Origin: Candidatus Sulfopaludibacter sp. SbA3
GTDB taxonomy: Bacteria; Acidobacteriota; Vicinamibacteria; Vicinamibacterales; UBA2999
Length of the DNA stretch: 64,000 bases
Direction: 5' to 3'
Assembly (NCBI GenBank): GCA_945903265.1
Contig: CAMDNQ010000006.1
Coordinates: forward strand, 1-64,000
Under the pieces are notes generated by a model. That model saw nothing but the letters and a program-made list of their open reading frames with translations. It was not told where the DNA came from and made no database searches. Made by a program: the position numbers and the translations under genes. The stretch's first letter is position 1. Every line of letters starts with the position of its first letter. This document shows, in pieces, positions 40,718-49,832 of this stretch.

Positions 40718-41434
40718 CAACACCCGGACTACGCGACGTGCGGCGGCCAGTGCGCACTGTTCTGGGTCCGTCAGACACGGACGTCGACGAGCGCTGAGGG
40801 GTTGTACGGCACGGGCGTGCAGTGGAAGGCGAGCCTGGATACCCGGTCGGTGAACGATGAAGCCGCACGCGACCGCATTCGGCATCAGTCTCTCCGCTCG
40901 ACCTATCCGATCTATTTTCACGTGCGTCGGACGGCCGAGATCCGGCAGCAGTTCGGTATCGTCCGGGACGTCGATCTCGTCGATCCGTTTCTTCGCGAGT
41001 ACCTGCTGTGGTTCCTGACGGCCATCGCCGGCAAGACGAGACAACTCGACACGCTGTTCATCGCCCGCCAGTGGAACTCACCCGGCAGCGAGGGTGTGTC
41101 GTATACCGAAGCGGCCGGGGACTGGCTCGGGCGGATGCTTGCGCCAACCTGGTCGAGCGATTTCACCAAGTTCCTTGACGTCACGGCCGGCGCGCTGGCG
41201 GCGCGGGACGGTCTGTCGCCGGACGCTGCGCGGCGCTGGGTGCTCGACTCGTACCGGATGCTCGCGGCCCCGCCACTCCTCGAGGACGTGGTGAAGGAGC
41301 GAACCGCGAGCGTTTCCCGGAGACTGTTCGCCGCTCCGAGCCGCCGGCGCCGAAGCCGCTGTGCGCAGGCGGCCGTTGCATCGATTGAGCGCTTCCTGCG
41401 CGGCGCCGCTCGCGGCCGCCCCCCGGCGCAATAA
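40703..41434 (+). pseudogene. Glycosyltransferase C-terminal fragment, 5'-truncated
   Basis: About 243 codons starting at VGFLRQHPDYATCGGQ are clearly homologous to the C-terminal two thirds of the glycosyltransferases at 44574-45731 and 41455-42605 (shared HPDxAxCGGQ, YHVRRTAE, FLTAxxGK, LDTxxxARQWN, GDWxGRML, PSWSxDF). The N-terminal nucleotide-binding part, with the ADGGSDD and DNDD motifs, is missing and no start codon is present. The fragment abuts the truncated propeller head to head and ends 20 nt before the convergent paralogue. It is a non-functional remnant or the edge of a rearranged or chimeric segment. Confidence 0.75.
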
Positions 41435-41454
41435 GTCGCATCGTCGCCTTCGCC

Positions 41455-42605
41455 TTACGCATCGGTCGAGTTCGAGCGGCGCGTCAGGAAGCTGCGGATC
41501 AGCCGCATCTCGTCGGCGGCATTCGGGACGCGCCTTCCGCGAATCTGAGTCCCGTGAAGAATGTCCGGTGACAGCCATGGCGTTCGCCGGTAGATGGCTG
41601 TCGCCATTTTCCTGAGCGGACTGGTCGGAGGAAGTGACAGGAGACGCCGTACGAGTCGAACGACGATCGACATCGGCGCGGTCACGGTTGGCTCCGCGAG
41701 CAGATTGTCGAGGAGGGGCGGCGCCACTTCCATGCGGTACGACTGGACGATCCAGCGACGGGCTTCGTCGAGTGGGATGCCATCTTTGTCTGCCAGCGCT
41801 GTCGACGTGGCCGCGAGGAATTTCGAGAAATCCTCCGACCAGGAGGGGACGAGCATCCGGCCAAACCAGTCGCCAAAGCGCTTCGCGTGCGTCCCGCCCG
41901 CGGTCTCCACCGAATTCCACTGGCGCGCAAGATACAACGCGTCGAGTTGATGGGTCTTGCCGCTGATCGCCGTCAGGAACGCCAGCAACTGCTCGTAGAG
42001 GAAAAAGTCTCTGAGATCGAGTTCTCGAATGAGCTGAAATTGCTGATGGGCTTCCGCTGTGCGGCGCACGTGATAGTAAAGCGGATACGTGGCTATCTGA
42101 GACTGGTCCCGCACGCGCTCCGTCGCGCTGGGACTGCGGAGGGACACGGTCCCCGAGGTGCACTTCCACTCGATACGCGCACCGTACGTCAGGTCATGCG
42201 CCGCTTCGTCGCCGGACGGCAGGACCCAGAATGCGCCCCATTGGCCGCCGCACGCCGCGTAGTCAGGGTGATCGACGAGATACGCCACGGCCTTCCGCAA
42301 CGCATTCGCGATGAGGAAGTCGTCGTTGTCGAGCATCGCCACAAACGGCGTGTGAATGCGCGACAGGGCATTCTCGATCTTTGCGTAGAACTCCGTATAG
42401 CTGGCGTCGTAACCGTACCGCACGTACTCGTACTGAAGGCCTGGAAAGACGCCGGGGGTCGACACGGCGCGTTGGACGCTGTCATCTGACCCCCCGTCGG
42501 CGATAAGTACTTTGAACGGGAAGCCGACGCTGCTGGCATAGGCCAGCCAGCGCAGCGTAAAGGGCGCCCTGCGAGGAGAATCGTGAGTTGGTCGTCGTGA
42601 TTCAC
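41455..42605 (-). pseudogene. GT2-like glycosyltransferase with an N-terminal frameshift
   Basis: Paralogue of the protein at 44574-45731. Translation would begin at GTG 42605, overlapping the epimerase stop (GTGA), and read NHDDQLTILLA. At about 42570 the frame is lost: compared with LTILLALKDRVPFTRRW in the paralogue, about 10 nt (LKDR codons) are missing, and the sequence continues in another frame as APFTLRWLAYASS. The rest, including IADGGSDDS, LDNDDF and the C-terminal domain, is intact for about 370 residues. It could be a natural knock-out, a phase-variable event or an assembly gap. Confidence 0.78.
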
Positions 42606-43606
42606 GGGAGTCCGGGCGGCATACGGGCACCGCCCTGATATACATGATCGACTAGTCGCGTCACGCCGTCCGTGAGCGATATCGCCGGTCCCCAGCCGCA
42701 CGCCGAGGCCATGCGGCGAATGTCGGCGGTGAAGTTCCGCGATTCGATTCGATCGACATCGTCAGGCCATTCGGCATCATACAGTTCGCATCTCCGCCCC
42801 GTCCGCCTTTCGGCGCGATCCGCGGCCAGGCGGAACGCGTCGCGGACCGGGATGCCGACCCCGCTGCCCACGTTGAACGTGTGTCCCGCGATGCCCGGCT
42901 GCGTGCCCGCCATCAGGAACGCCCGCACGACGTCGTCGATATAGACGTAGTCGCGGAGAAAGCGCCCGCCGCCGTAGACCGGCACATCGCAGCCCGCGAG
43001 CGCAAGCCGGGCCACGCGGTTGAGGACGCCGCGGTCGTCGGACGCGCTTGCCCCTGGACTCGGGCCGTACACGTTGGACAGGCGCAGCGAGACGGCCTCG
43101 AGCAGGCCCTGGCGCGACGCGAGCATCAGCTGCTGCTCGGCGAACCACTTGTGGAGGTCGTAGATGGTGACGGGCGTCGGCGTCGTCTCCTCGCCGACCG
43201 GCAACCGGTCCGTCAAGCCATACACGGTGGCCGTCGACGCGTAGACGATGCGGAGCATTCGGCGCGCGTCGCGTGCCGCCGCCACCAGGTGGGCCGGCGG
43301 CAGAGCGGTCGAGCGGAAGCTTTCCGCAGGATCTGCCGCTGCCGCATAGACGCTCGTGTTGCCCGCGAGGTGGAACACGACGTCGGCGCGGCGGGCGATG
43401 TCCTGCCAGCACGCCTTCTCGCGGAGATCCGCGGTCACGACCTCGGCATTCGCCTGGGGCGCGATCGGGCGGCGGCTCACCAGCAGCAGGTGTGCCCCTG
43501 CCTGACTTAACGCGGACGTCAGGACGGAACCGATGTACCCACGGCTTCCGGTGATCGCGACGGTTCGGCCTCGGTACGCCAGCGAGAGGTCGTGGGTCGT
43601 CTGCAC
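42602..43606 (-). CDS. NAD-dependent NDP-sugar epimerase/dehydratase (extended SDR)
   Basis: A 334-aa extended SDR with GSRGYIG (about 20-26), the catalytic pair Y149/K153 in YDLHK, the substrate region LRLSNVYGPSP and RDYVYIDDVVRAF. It probably acts as a UDP- or dTDP-sugar 4-epimerase or 4-ketoreductase; the substrate cannot be read. It starts at GTG 43606, five bases after its tandem paralogue. The downstream glycosyltransferase starts inside its stop codon, so nucleotide-sugar modification and transfer are coupled. The operon makes it a candidate for the 4-ketoreductase missing from the deoxysugar pathway at 34-38 kb. Confidence 0.86.
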   Translation of the reverse strand: MQTTHDLSLAYRGRTVAITGSRGYIGSVLTSALSQAGAHLLLVSRRPIAPQANAEVVTADLREKACWQDIARRADVVFHLAGNTSVYAAAADPAESFRSTALPPAHLVAAARDARRMLRIVYASTATVYGLTDRLPVGEETTPTPVTIYDLHKWFAEQQLMLASRQGLLEAVSLRLSNVYGPSPGASASDDRGVLNRVARLALAGCDVPVYGGGRFLRDYVYIDDVVRAFLMAGTQPGIAGHTFNVGSGVGIPVRDAFRLAADRAERRTGRRCELYDAEWPDDVDRIESRNFTADIRRMASACGWGPAISLTDGVTRLVDHVYQGGARMPPGLP

Positions 43607-43611
43607 GGGCG

Positions 43612-44577
43612 TCAACCGTCGAGCGGCGTACGCACGATGTGGTCGATCAGGCGGTCGATGCCGTCGGCGAACGTCACCGCAGGCATCCATCCGCACGCCG
43701 ATGCGATGCTCGCGATGTCGGCGGTGAAATCGTCGCCGTCGAGGCGGGCGTCCTCGTCCGGCCAGGGCACCTCGCGCACACGGCTCTGCCTTCCGGTCGC
43801 GCGCTCCGCGCGCGTCGCGATCAGGTGGAAGGCGTCACGGACGGTCGTGCCGTGCCCGCTCGCGACGTTGAACACTCGCCCGCCGCCGCTGGGGATCGCG
43901 CCGAGCGTCAGGAACGCCCGCACGACATCGTCGATGTACACGAAGTCGCGCAGGTGCAGGCCGTCGCCGAACAGGGGCAGGTCGGCGCCACGCATTGCGA
44001 GCCTCGTCACTTTGTTGATGGCGTTGCGCTCATCGGCTGCACGGCCCGACGGGCTCGGACCAAAGACGTTGCCGAGGCGCAGGACGATGGCGTCCAGCAC
44101 CCCCTGATGGGAGGCGAGTGTCAGCAACTGCTCGGCCAGCAGGCTGTGCAGGCCGAATGGCGCCAGCGGCTCGGTGCCGGCCGCTTCGCTCGCCGGCAGC
44201 GTGGGGACGACGCCGTACACACGGGCCGTGGAGGCGTACAGCACACGCGGCGCGCGCCGCGCCTCGCGCGCGGCCGCCGCCAGATGCGTCAGCGGGAGCA
44301 GCGTCGACGAGAGGCTGCCGGCCGGGTCCTGCGCGGCCGCATGGACGCTCGTGTTGCCGGCCGCGTGAAAGATGACATCGGCGCGCTGCACGATGGTCTC
44401 CCAGCACACCCTGTCGCGCACGTCGGCGATCAGCACATCGGCGCCCGCGATGGGCGGCGGCGCACTGCGGCTCACCATCAGCAAGCGCGCCTGTGTCGTC
44501 GCGAGCGTGTGACTCAGCGCCGCGCCGAGATACCCGCTCGCGCCCGTGACGGCAACGGTGGTGTGTTCGTACGTCAT
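43612..44577 (-). CDS. Extended-SDR paralogue lacking the catalytic Tyr-Lys pair
   Basis: A 321-aa tandem paralogue of the next gene, aligning along its whole length (LRLGNVFGPSP, RDFVYIDDVVRAFL). The NAD-binding motif TGASGYLG is intact, but the YxxxK motif reads FGLHS (F141, S145), so both catalytic residues are substituted. It may be a non-catalytic or regulatory partner, may use other residues, or may be drifting. It starts at ATG 44577 in an ATGA overlap with the upstream glycosyltransferase gene. Confidence 0.85.
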   Translation of the reverse strand: MTYEHTTVAVTGASGYLGAALSHTLATTQARLLMVSRSAPPPIAGADVLIADVRDRVCWETIVQRADVIFHAAGNTSVHAAAQDPAGSLSSTLLPLTHLAAAAREARRAPRVLYASTARVYGVVPTLPASEAAGTEPLAPFGLHSLLAEQLLTLASHQGVLDAIVLRLGNVFGPSPSGRAADERNAINKVTRLAMRGADLPLFGDGLHLRDFVYIDDVVRAFLTLGAIPSGGGRVFNVASGHGTTVRDAFHLIATRAERATGRQSRVREVPWPDEDARLDGDDFTADIASIASACGWMPAVTFADGIDRLIDHIVRTPLDG

Positions 44578-45731
44578 ACGCCGGGCCGCGATCCGCCGGT
44601 CAGGAAGGCGCGAATCGGCAGGAAGGCCGCGTCGGCATCGGCGACGCGCCTGGCGCGCAGCTCGGTGGCGTGGAGCGCGTCGACGGAAATCCATCGGGTG
44701 CGACGGTAGGCTGCCCGCGCCAGCCGCCGGATCATGCTGTCGGGGGAGCGGCCCAGCAGTCGATGCACGACGAGCAGGACGATGGGCATCGACAGCGTGA
44801 CCGTCGGCTCGGCCAGGACGTCGCCGAGCATCTGGGGCGCGACCCACATCCGGTACAGCTCGACGACCGATCGGCGCGCCTCGTCGAGGGGGATGCGGTC
44901 CGCATCGGCCAGCGCCTCCGACGCGACGCGGACGAAGTTGGTGAAGTCGCGCGACCAGGAGGGACTCAGCATGCGTCCTAGCCAGTCGCCGTATTTCGCC
45001 TCGTGCGCCAGGCCGTCACTGCCCGGCGCGTTCCACTGCCGCGCGATGTACACGGTGTCGAGCTGTTCGATCTTGCCGGCGGTCGCGGTCAGAAAGAACA
45101 GCAGGCGTTCGATGACAAACGGGTCTTTGATGTCCAGGTCGCGAATGATCTCGGCCTGCCGCCTCAGCTCCGCCGTCCGCCTGACGTGGTAGTGCGCGGT
45201 GTTCGTCGCCCTTCGCGAATGGTGCCTGATGCGCGCCCTGGCGGTGTCCTGCGCGAGCGAGTGCGCATCGAGGCTGTACTTCCAGCGCACGTCGCTGCCG
45301 TAGCAGAGGCGTTCATCGGCGTCTCCGCCGCCAGGGGTGACCCAGAAGATCGCGCACTGCCCGCCGCACGACGCATGGTCCGGGTGCGCGGCCAGAAAAT
45401 CGACCGCCCGGCGGGCGCCACTCACGACGACCAGGTCGTCGTTGTCGATCAGGGCGACGAACTCGGTGCGGACGCGCGAGAGGGCGTCCGCCACCTTCGT
45501 CCAGTAATCGGTGTAGCTCGTGTCGCGAGGGTAGCGGGCGTACTCGTAGCTGACGTGCGGGAACGCGGCCCGGTCCGCGAGCATCCGTTCCGACGCGTCA
45601 TCCGATCCGCCGTCCGCGATACACACGTGAAAGGGAAGGCGGACCCGGTTCGCGTACGCCATCCAGCGGCGGGTAAACGGCACCCGGTCTTTCAGTGCCA
45701 GCAGGATCGTCAGCTCGCGTTCAGGATTCAT
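44574..45731 (-). CDS. GT2-like glycosyltransferase (intact paralogue)
   Basis: A 385-aa GT-A-fold glycosyltransferase starting ELTILLALKDRVPFTRRW. CIADGGSDD and the metal-binding LIDNDDL are present, then HPDHASCGGQCAIFW and a long C-terminal helical domain with HYHVRRTAE, LDTVYIARQWN and PSWSRDF. Two related copies, both damaged, lie at 41455-42605 and 40703-41434. It starts the four-gene minus-strand unit with the two epimerases and the frameshifted copy. The sugar specificity is unknown. Confidence 0.85.
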   Translation of the reverse strand: MNPERELTILLALKDRVPFTRRWMAYANRVRLPFHVCIADGGSDDASERMLADRAAFPHVSYEYARYPRDTSYTDYWTKVADALSRVRTEFVALIDNDDLVVVSGARRAVDFLAAHPDHASCGGQCAIFWVTPGGGDADERLCYGSDVRWKYSLDAHSLAQDTARARIRHHSRRATNTAHYHVRRTAELRRQAEIIRDLDIKDPFVIERLLFFLTATAGKIEQLDTVYIARQWNAPGSDGLAHEAKYGDWLGRMLSPSWSRDFTNFVRVASEALADADRIPLDEARRSVVELYRMWVAPQMLGDVLAEPTVTLSMPIVLLVVHRLLGRSPDSMIRRLARAAYRRTRWISVDALHATELRARRVADADAAFLPIRAFLTGGSRPGV

Positions 45732-45749
45732 GGAAATATAGGGCCGACC

Positions 45750-47063
45750 ATGGCCGCGCTGCGCCGTCTCTGTTTCTACGTCGGGTACCTCGTGCTCGCA
45801 TGCGCGGTCGTCCTAGTGTGCACGGAGATCGGGTCGATGCTCGTCGCAGGGTTCTACCGCGGGGCGTATCTGCGCCTGTCCGTCCTGGCGCCCGAGCTCG
45901 AGTACGAGCCGACGTTCCGCTCGCCGTTCTCGCTGCGCAACCGCCTCCCCGACGATTTCCGCGACGCGAGCCACGCCTACGATGGCTACCCATGGGCCGA
46001 TGCTTTTCTGAGAGAAGCCAGCGATGCCTGGTTCGAGTGGCCGCACCGCTACGAGCCCTTCCGCGTCTGGGGCAACGTCCCGCGCCGTGGGACGTACATC
46101 AACGTGGACGAAGGCCTGCGCGGCGCCTGGCGGCGGACGACGAACGCCTGCGCGGCGGACGGAGCGCCGCCGCTCCAGGTGTGGGTGTTCGGCGGCTCGA
46201 GCGTGCTCGGTATCGACACGCCGGACTTCGCCACGATTCCGTCGGCACTCGCCCGGGAACTGAACGGCGCGGGTGGACGCTGCATCGGCGTGCTCAACCT
46301 GGGCGTCGTGGGGTACGGCATCAACCAGGAAGCGATTCTGCTGGGCGAGCTGCTCAAGGCCGGGCACAGGCCCGACGCTGTCGTGTTCTACGACGGCGCG
46401 AATGACGCGTATATCGGCGGCTTTTCCCCGGGCGTCGCCTGGGCGCACGGCGATCTCGAGGCGATCGCGCAGCGTGTGGAGCGGTCGGTGTACGTCGACG
46501 GCGTGGCGGAGGCGTCGTACGCCGTGCAGGTGGCCCAGGGCGTGCTGCGGCGGCTGCAGCGGACCCCGGATGCTCCGGCCTCCGCGCGTCCCATCGCGCT
46601 GAAGGTCCGCGACACGCTCGATAACTACGACGCGACGCTGACGGTGATCCGCACGCTGGCCGACTCGTACGGTTTCACCACACACTTCTTCTGGCAGCCG
46701 GTGCTGCACTACGGCGCCAGGCCGCGCAGCGCGTTCGAGGAGATGGTCGCGACGTATCCGTCCTTCAACGACCCGCTCGAGAACGAGACGACGATCGCCG
46801 TGTACCGCGAGGCGGAGCGGCGGGCGGCCTCGGGGCGCTTTGCCTTCCTCGGTCACGTCTTCGACGCCGTGAGCGAGCCTGTGTACGTGGACAGTGTCCA
46901 TGTGGGGCCGAGGGGGAACGAGGTCGTGGCGCGCGCCATCGCGGCGGCGCTTGCGGAAGCGGGGGCGCTCAGCCCGGCGACGGCGACGGGTCCGGGAACC
47001 GCCGCCCGCCCGCGAGCGTCGGACGGATCTGCGGCACCCGCTCGCGGATCGGGACCGTCGTGA
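45750..47063 (+). CDS. SGNH/GDSL-like hydrolase, membrane-anchored
   Basis: A 437-aa protein with an N-terminal anchor (YLVLACAVVLVC). SGNH blocks are FGGSSVLG (block I), NLGVVGYGIN (block II), FYDGANDAY (block III, Asn) and the C-terminal DSVHVGPRGNEVVA with the Asp-His pair. It is a paralogue of 25513-26694 and probably acts on the surface glycan in the periplasm. The start is 18 nt from the divergent glycosyltransferase. The last 30 residues are low-complexity Ala/Pro/Gly, and its 3' end overlaps the convergent polymerase gene by 95 nt, so the original stop may have been lost. Confidence 0.84.
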   Translation: MAALRRLCFYVGYLVLACAVVLVCTEIGSMLVAGFYRGAYLRLSVLAPELEYEPTFRSPFSLRNRLPDDFRDASHAYDGYPWADAFLREASDAWFEWPHRYEPFRVWGNVPRRGTYINVDEGLRGAWRRTTNACAADGAPPLQVWVFGGSSVLGIDTPDFATIPSALARELNGAGGRCIGVLNLGVVGYGINQEAILLGELLKAGHRPDAVVFYDGANDAYIGGFSPGVAWAHGDLEAIAQRVERSVYVDGVAEASYAVQVAQGVLRRLQRTPDAPASARPIALKVRDTLDNYDATLTVIRTLADSYGFTTHFFWQPVLHYGARPRSAFEEMVATYPSFNDPLENETTIAVYREAERRAASGRFAFLGHVFDAVSEPVYVDSVHVGPRGNEVVARAIAAALAEAGALSPATATGPGTAARPRASDGSAAPARGSGPS

Positions 47064-48285
47064 CCAGGATCAGGAGCACCGTCGCCAGCAGGTAGCGCAG
47101 CAGCGTGGCGTACGGAATGACGAAGCCGACCTCGATCGTCATGACCGCCCGGATCAGCACCACGTACAGCACGATCCAGACGCCGCCCTTCTCGTCCACG
47201 CGGCATATGTCCTTGATCACCCGCCACAACGCGCCCAGGAAGCCCATGAAGGCCAGCGCGCCCGCGGACCCCAGCATGAGGAGCAATTCCCCCGGCAGCG
47301 TCGGCCCCATCCAGCTCAGGTCGCGGACCCCGACCGCCCAGAGCGTCAGCCGTTCGTTGAAGGTGTAGACCGGCTTGCCCGGCCAGAGGAACCGCGGCAC
47401 CAGGCCGGTGATCAGGGCCCAGTGGATGGGGTCCGGTTCCGGCACGATGGCGGTGTTCTCGTAGATGACCGTGAACGTCTCGATCGCGGACGTCCGTCCC
47501 GCGATCGACTGCCAGGCGCGCACCGAGAAACTGCTCGATTCCTGCGGCAGGAGCAGCTGGGCGCGGGGATCCAGGCGCAGGCGCTCCAGCAGCGGCACCG
47601 CGAGAAACAGGATCGCGATCCCGAGGATTGCGAACCATTTGAGCTCCAGCCGCTTGTAGCCGTAGTGAAATGCCGTTAGCGCCATCAACACCACGACGAC
47701 GGCGCGCGACCGGATGCCGATGAAGATCGAGAACCCGAGCTGCGCGGGCAGCATCACCCACCACAGGAAAAAGCGGTCGAACTGCGACATCGCGACCTGT
47801 GCCACGCTCGCCTTGGCCTGAACGTACCGCACCAGCGAAAAGGCATAGGGAATGAACGACAGCTCCCCGAGCAGCACCAGGTTCGCGAACGTCTCTCCGC
47901 CCCCGCCCCCGTACCGGCCGTAGCCGATCTGGAGCGTGTACAGCATCAGGACGGCAAACGTCGCGAGGAAGAACGTCGTCGTGACGAGGGTCGTGCGCTG
48001 CGGCAGCCACTGCCGCTGCGCCGGCTTGAGGCTCCGCGTGATCGCGCCGGCGGGCGTCAGGTAATACCCGACGACGAAAAAGACATACGTGAGCGCCAGG
48101 TACACGTTGGCCTCCCACGAGAGCCCGCGATAGAACAGGATGGTCATCCGCAGCCGCGAGCGATCGTCGAAATACAGGATGTCGAGGATGCCGACGCCGA
48201 ACAGCAGGAGGTATCCGCCCGCCATCATCAGCGGGGGCGACAGCAGGTCGATCTGCTGTTTCTGTTTCGGTGCGGGCTTCGTCAT
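46969..48285 (-). CDS. O-antigen/oligosaccharide repeat-unit polymerase (Wzy-like)
   Basis: A 438-aa protein with 11-12 membrane helices. The long periplasmic loop contains RSFSVRAWQSIAGRTSAIE and LVPRFLWPGKPVYTF, resembling the Arg-rich catalytic loop of Wzy-type polymerases. It joins undecaprenyl-diphosphate-linked repeat units. The ATG overlaps the flippase stop (ATGA), the usual Wzx-Wzy pairing. It is the last gene of the large minus-strand operon. The C-terminus (after about residue 405) is polar and overlaps the convergent SGNH gene. Confidence 0.84.
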   Translation of the reverse strand: MTKPAPKQKQQIDLLSPPLMMAGGYLLLFGVGILDILYFDDRSRLRMTILFYRGLSWEANVYLALTYVFFVVGYYLTPAGAITRSLKPAQRQWLPQRTTLVTTTFFLATFAVLMLYTLQIGYGRYGGGGGETFANLVLLGELSFIPYAFSLVRYVQAKASVAQVAMSQFDRFFLWWVMLPAQLGFSIFIGIRSRAVVVVLMALTAFHYGYKRLELKWFAILGIAILFLAVPLLERLRLDPRAQLLLPQESSSFSVRAWQSIAGRTSAIETFTVIYENTAIVPEPDPIHWALITGLVPRFLWPGKPVYTFNERLTLWAVGVRDLSWMGPTLPGELLLMLGSAGALAFMGFLGALWRVIKDICRVDEKGGVWIVLYVVLIRAVMTIEVGFVIPYATLLRYLLATVLLILVTTVPIRERVPQIRPTLAGGRRFPDPSPSPG

Positions 48286-49832
48286 GTCGTGCTGCGTGGA
48301 GATTTTCGCACGAGCCGGCGCAGTTCGGCCGGCGTCCAGGCGCCGAGGCCCCATCCCACCAGCGTAACCGTGGCGAGGCTGGCGGCGGCAATCGCGAGGA
48401 GCTCTCCCTTCCCCCCGGGGCCGGCCCAGATGATGGCGCCGCACATCGCGGCGGCCGCGGCGCCAGAGGCGGCCGTCGCCGCGTACCGGCGATCGAAGGG
48501 ATGGATGCCGTACTGCCGGAAGACGTACACGCCGGAAATCAGGTTGCTGACCACCGTACTGCCGCCCCACGCGGCGATGGCACCCACCACGCCCCACGCC
48601 GCCACGAGCGGCCACGCGACCGCGAGCGCCAGCGCCCCCGAGACGACCCGGGCGAGGACGATGCCGCGCGTGACGCCGGAGGCGAGGAGCATGCCTTCGG
48701 CAGGGCCCAGGGCCACCGCGCACAGGGTTGCTGCCAGCGCGAGTTGCACCGCGGCCGCCGGCCCGGCGTAGCCGCCGCCGAACAGGAGGGCCAGCCATTC
48801 CCGCGGCGCCATCATCAGCGGCACGAACACGACGAGCGCGAGCAGCAGGCCCCAGCGGGTGATCTCGGTAAACGAGCGTTTCAACTCCCGGCGGGCGCCG
48901 GTGTGCGCGGCGGCCCAGACCGGGACCGCCGCGCCCTCGAGCGCTCCGGCCGGCAGCTCGAGGAGCGGCGCCAGCGTGAGCGCCACCGCGAACAGCGCCA
49001 CCGCTTCGGGTGCCTCCTGTGCGGCCAGCACGAGCGGAATGCCGCTGCCGACGAGGGTCCCGCCGATGACGAGGGAGATGAACATGGGGACGCTGTACGT
49101 CAGGAGCTCGCGCAGCGACACGGGGGCAGAGGTGCGAACGTGCGAGGGTGCAAGTTGCGGGGTGCGAAGGCGCGGGGTGCGACGGTACGCGATCAGCATG
49201 AGGGCCGACGCCACGAGCGCCGCGGCCAGCTGCACCGCGATGACGCCGGCGAACGTGGCCCAGCCGAGCGCCGCCAGCGTGCCGTAGCCGGCGAGCGTGA
49301 CGAGGCTTCGCGGCATGTCGAGCAGGCCCACCTTGACCCACGTCCGGTTCAGGCCCTGAAACGACGCGCCGATGGTGTCGCCGACGAGCAGCGGGACGAG
49401 CGCCAGCGCCGCCAGCGTCACCCCCCAGGATCCTTCCGCGCCCAGTCCCAGCCGGGCCGCGAGCGGCGTCGAGGCGGCAGCGAGAATCAGCGTTCCGGCG
49501 ATCCCGGCGGGGACGACGAATCCGAGCGCGTGCCGGATGACCGACGCCGCGCGCCCCGTTCGATCCTGCGCGTGCAGGCCGACGAACCGCAGGACGGCGT
49601 CGCCGAGATTGAGGCTGGCGACGGTCACCACGATGGCCTGCAGGTTCTGCGTCGTGATGACGCGGCCGAAGTCGGCGGGGTCGAGGCTGCGGATCAGGAC
49701 GAGCTTCGTGACGAAGCGCAGCCCGGTCAGCCCCACCGCGCCGACGTACCCGACCAGCGCGTTGGCGGCAATCAGCCGCCGGCCGTGCGAGATGTCGAGG
49801 TCAGGAAGTCCGTGAACGTCGGTAGGCGGCAA
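48282..49832 (-). CDS. Polysaccharide flippase (Wzx/MATE-like)
   Basis: A protein of about 516 aa with 12-14 membrane segments of the oligosaccharide flippase superfamily (RSLDPADFGRVITTQNLQ, the first-loop motif). It would move lipid-linked repeat units across the inner membrane for the Wzy polymerase gene that overlaps it. The start is uncertain: no ATG or GTG precedes the first helix, and TTG 49832 is the best candidate, overlapping the GT2 gene by 32 nt. A cytoplasmic loop contains a low-complexity insert (RTPRLRTPQLAPSHVRTSAP) from a short repeat. Confidence 0.84.
   Translation of the reverse strand: MPPTDVHGLPDLDISHGRRLIAANALVGYVGAVGLTGLRFVTKLVLIRSLDPADFGRVITTQNLQAIVVTVASLNLGDAVLRFVGLHAQDRTGRAASVIRHALGFVVPAGIAGTLILAAASTPLAARLGLGAEGSWGVTLAALALVPLLVGDTIGASFQGLNRTWVKVGLLDMPRSLVTLAGYGTLAALGWATFAGVIAVQLAAALVASALMLIAYRRTPRLRTPQLAPSHVRTSAPVSLRELLTYSVPMFISLVIGGTLVGSGIPLVLAAQEAPEAVALFAVALTLAPLLELPAGALEGAAVPVWAAAHTGARRELKRSFTEITRWGLLLALVVFVPLMMAPREWLALLFGGGYAGPAAAVQLALAATLCAVALGPAEGMLLASGVTRGIVLARVVSGALALAVAWPLVAAWGVVGAIAAWGGSTVVSNLISGVYVFRQYGIHPFDRRYAATAASGAAAAAMCGAIIWAGPGGKGELLAIAAASLATVTLVGWGLGAWTPAELRRLVRKSPRSTT
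49130..49185. repeat. Degenerate GGTGCGA repeat inside the flippase gene
   Basis: About five imperfect copies of a 9-11 nt unit around GGTGCGA (plus strand) produce the Arg/Pro/Thr-rich loop in the flippase. Because units vary in length, the repeat could change frame, but it is in frame here. Confidence 0.6.

Noticed and set aside
43612-44577. Calling the epimerase paralogue a pseudogene
   Set aside because: The frame, length and NAD site are intact; only two catalytic residues differ, so a changed role is as likely as decay.
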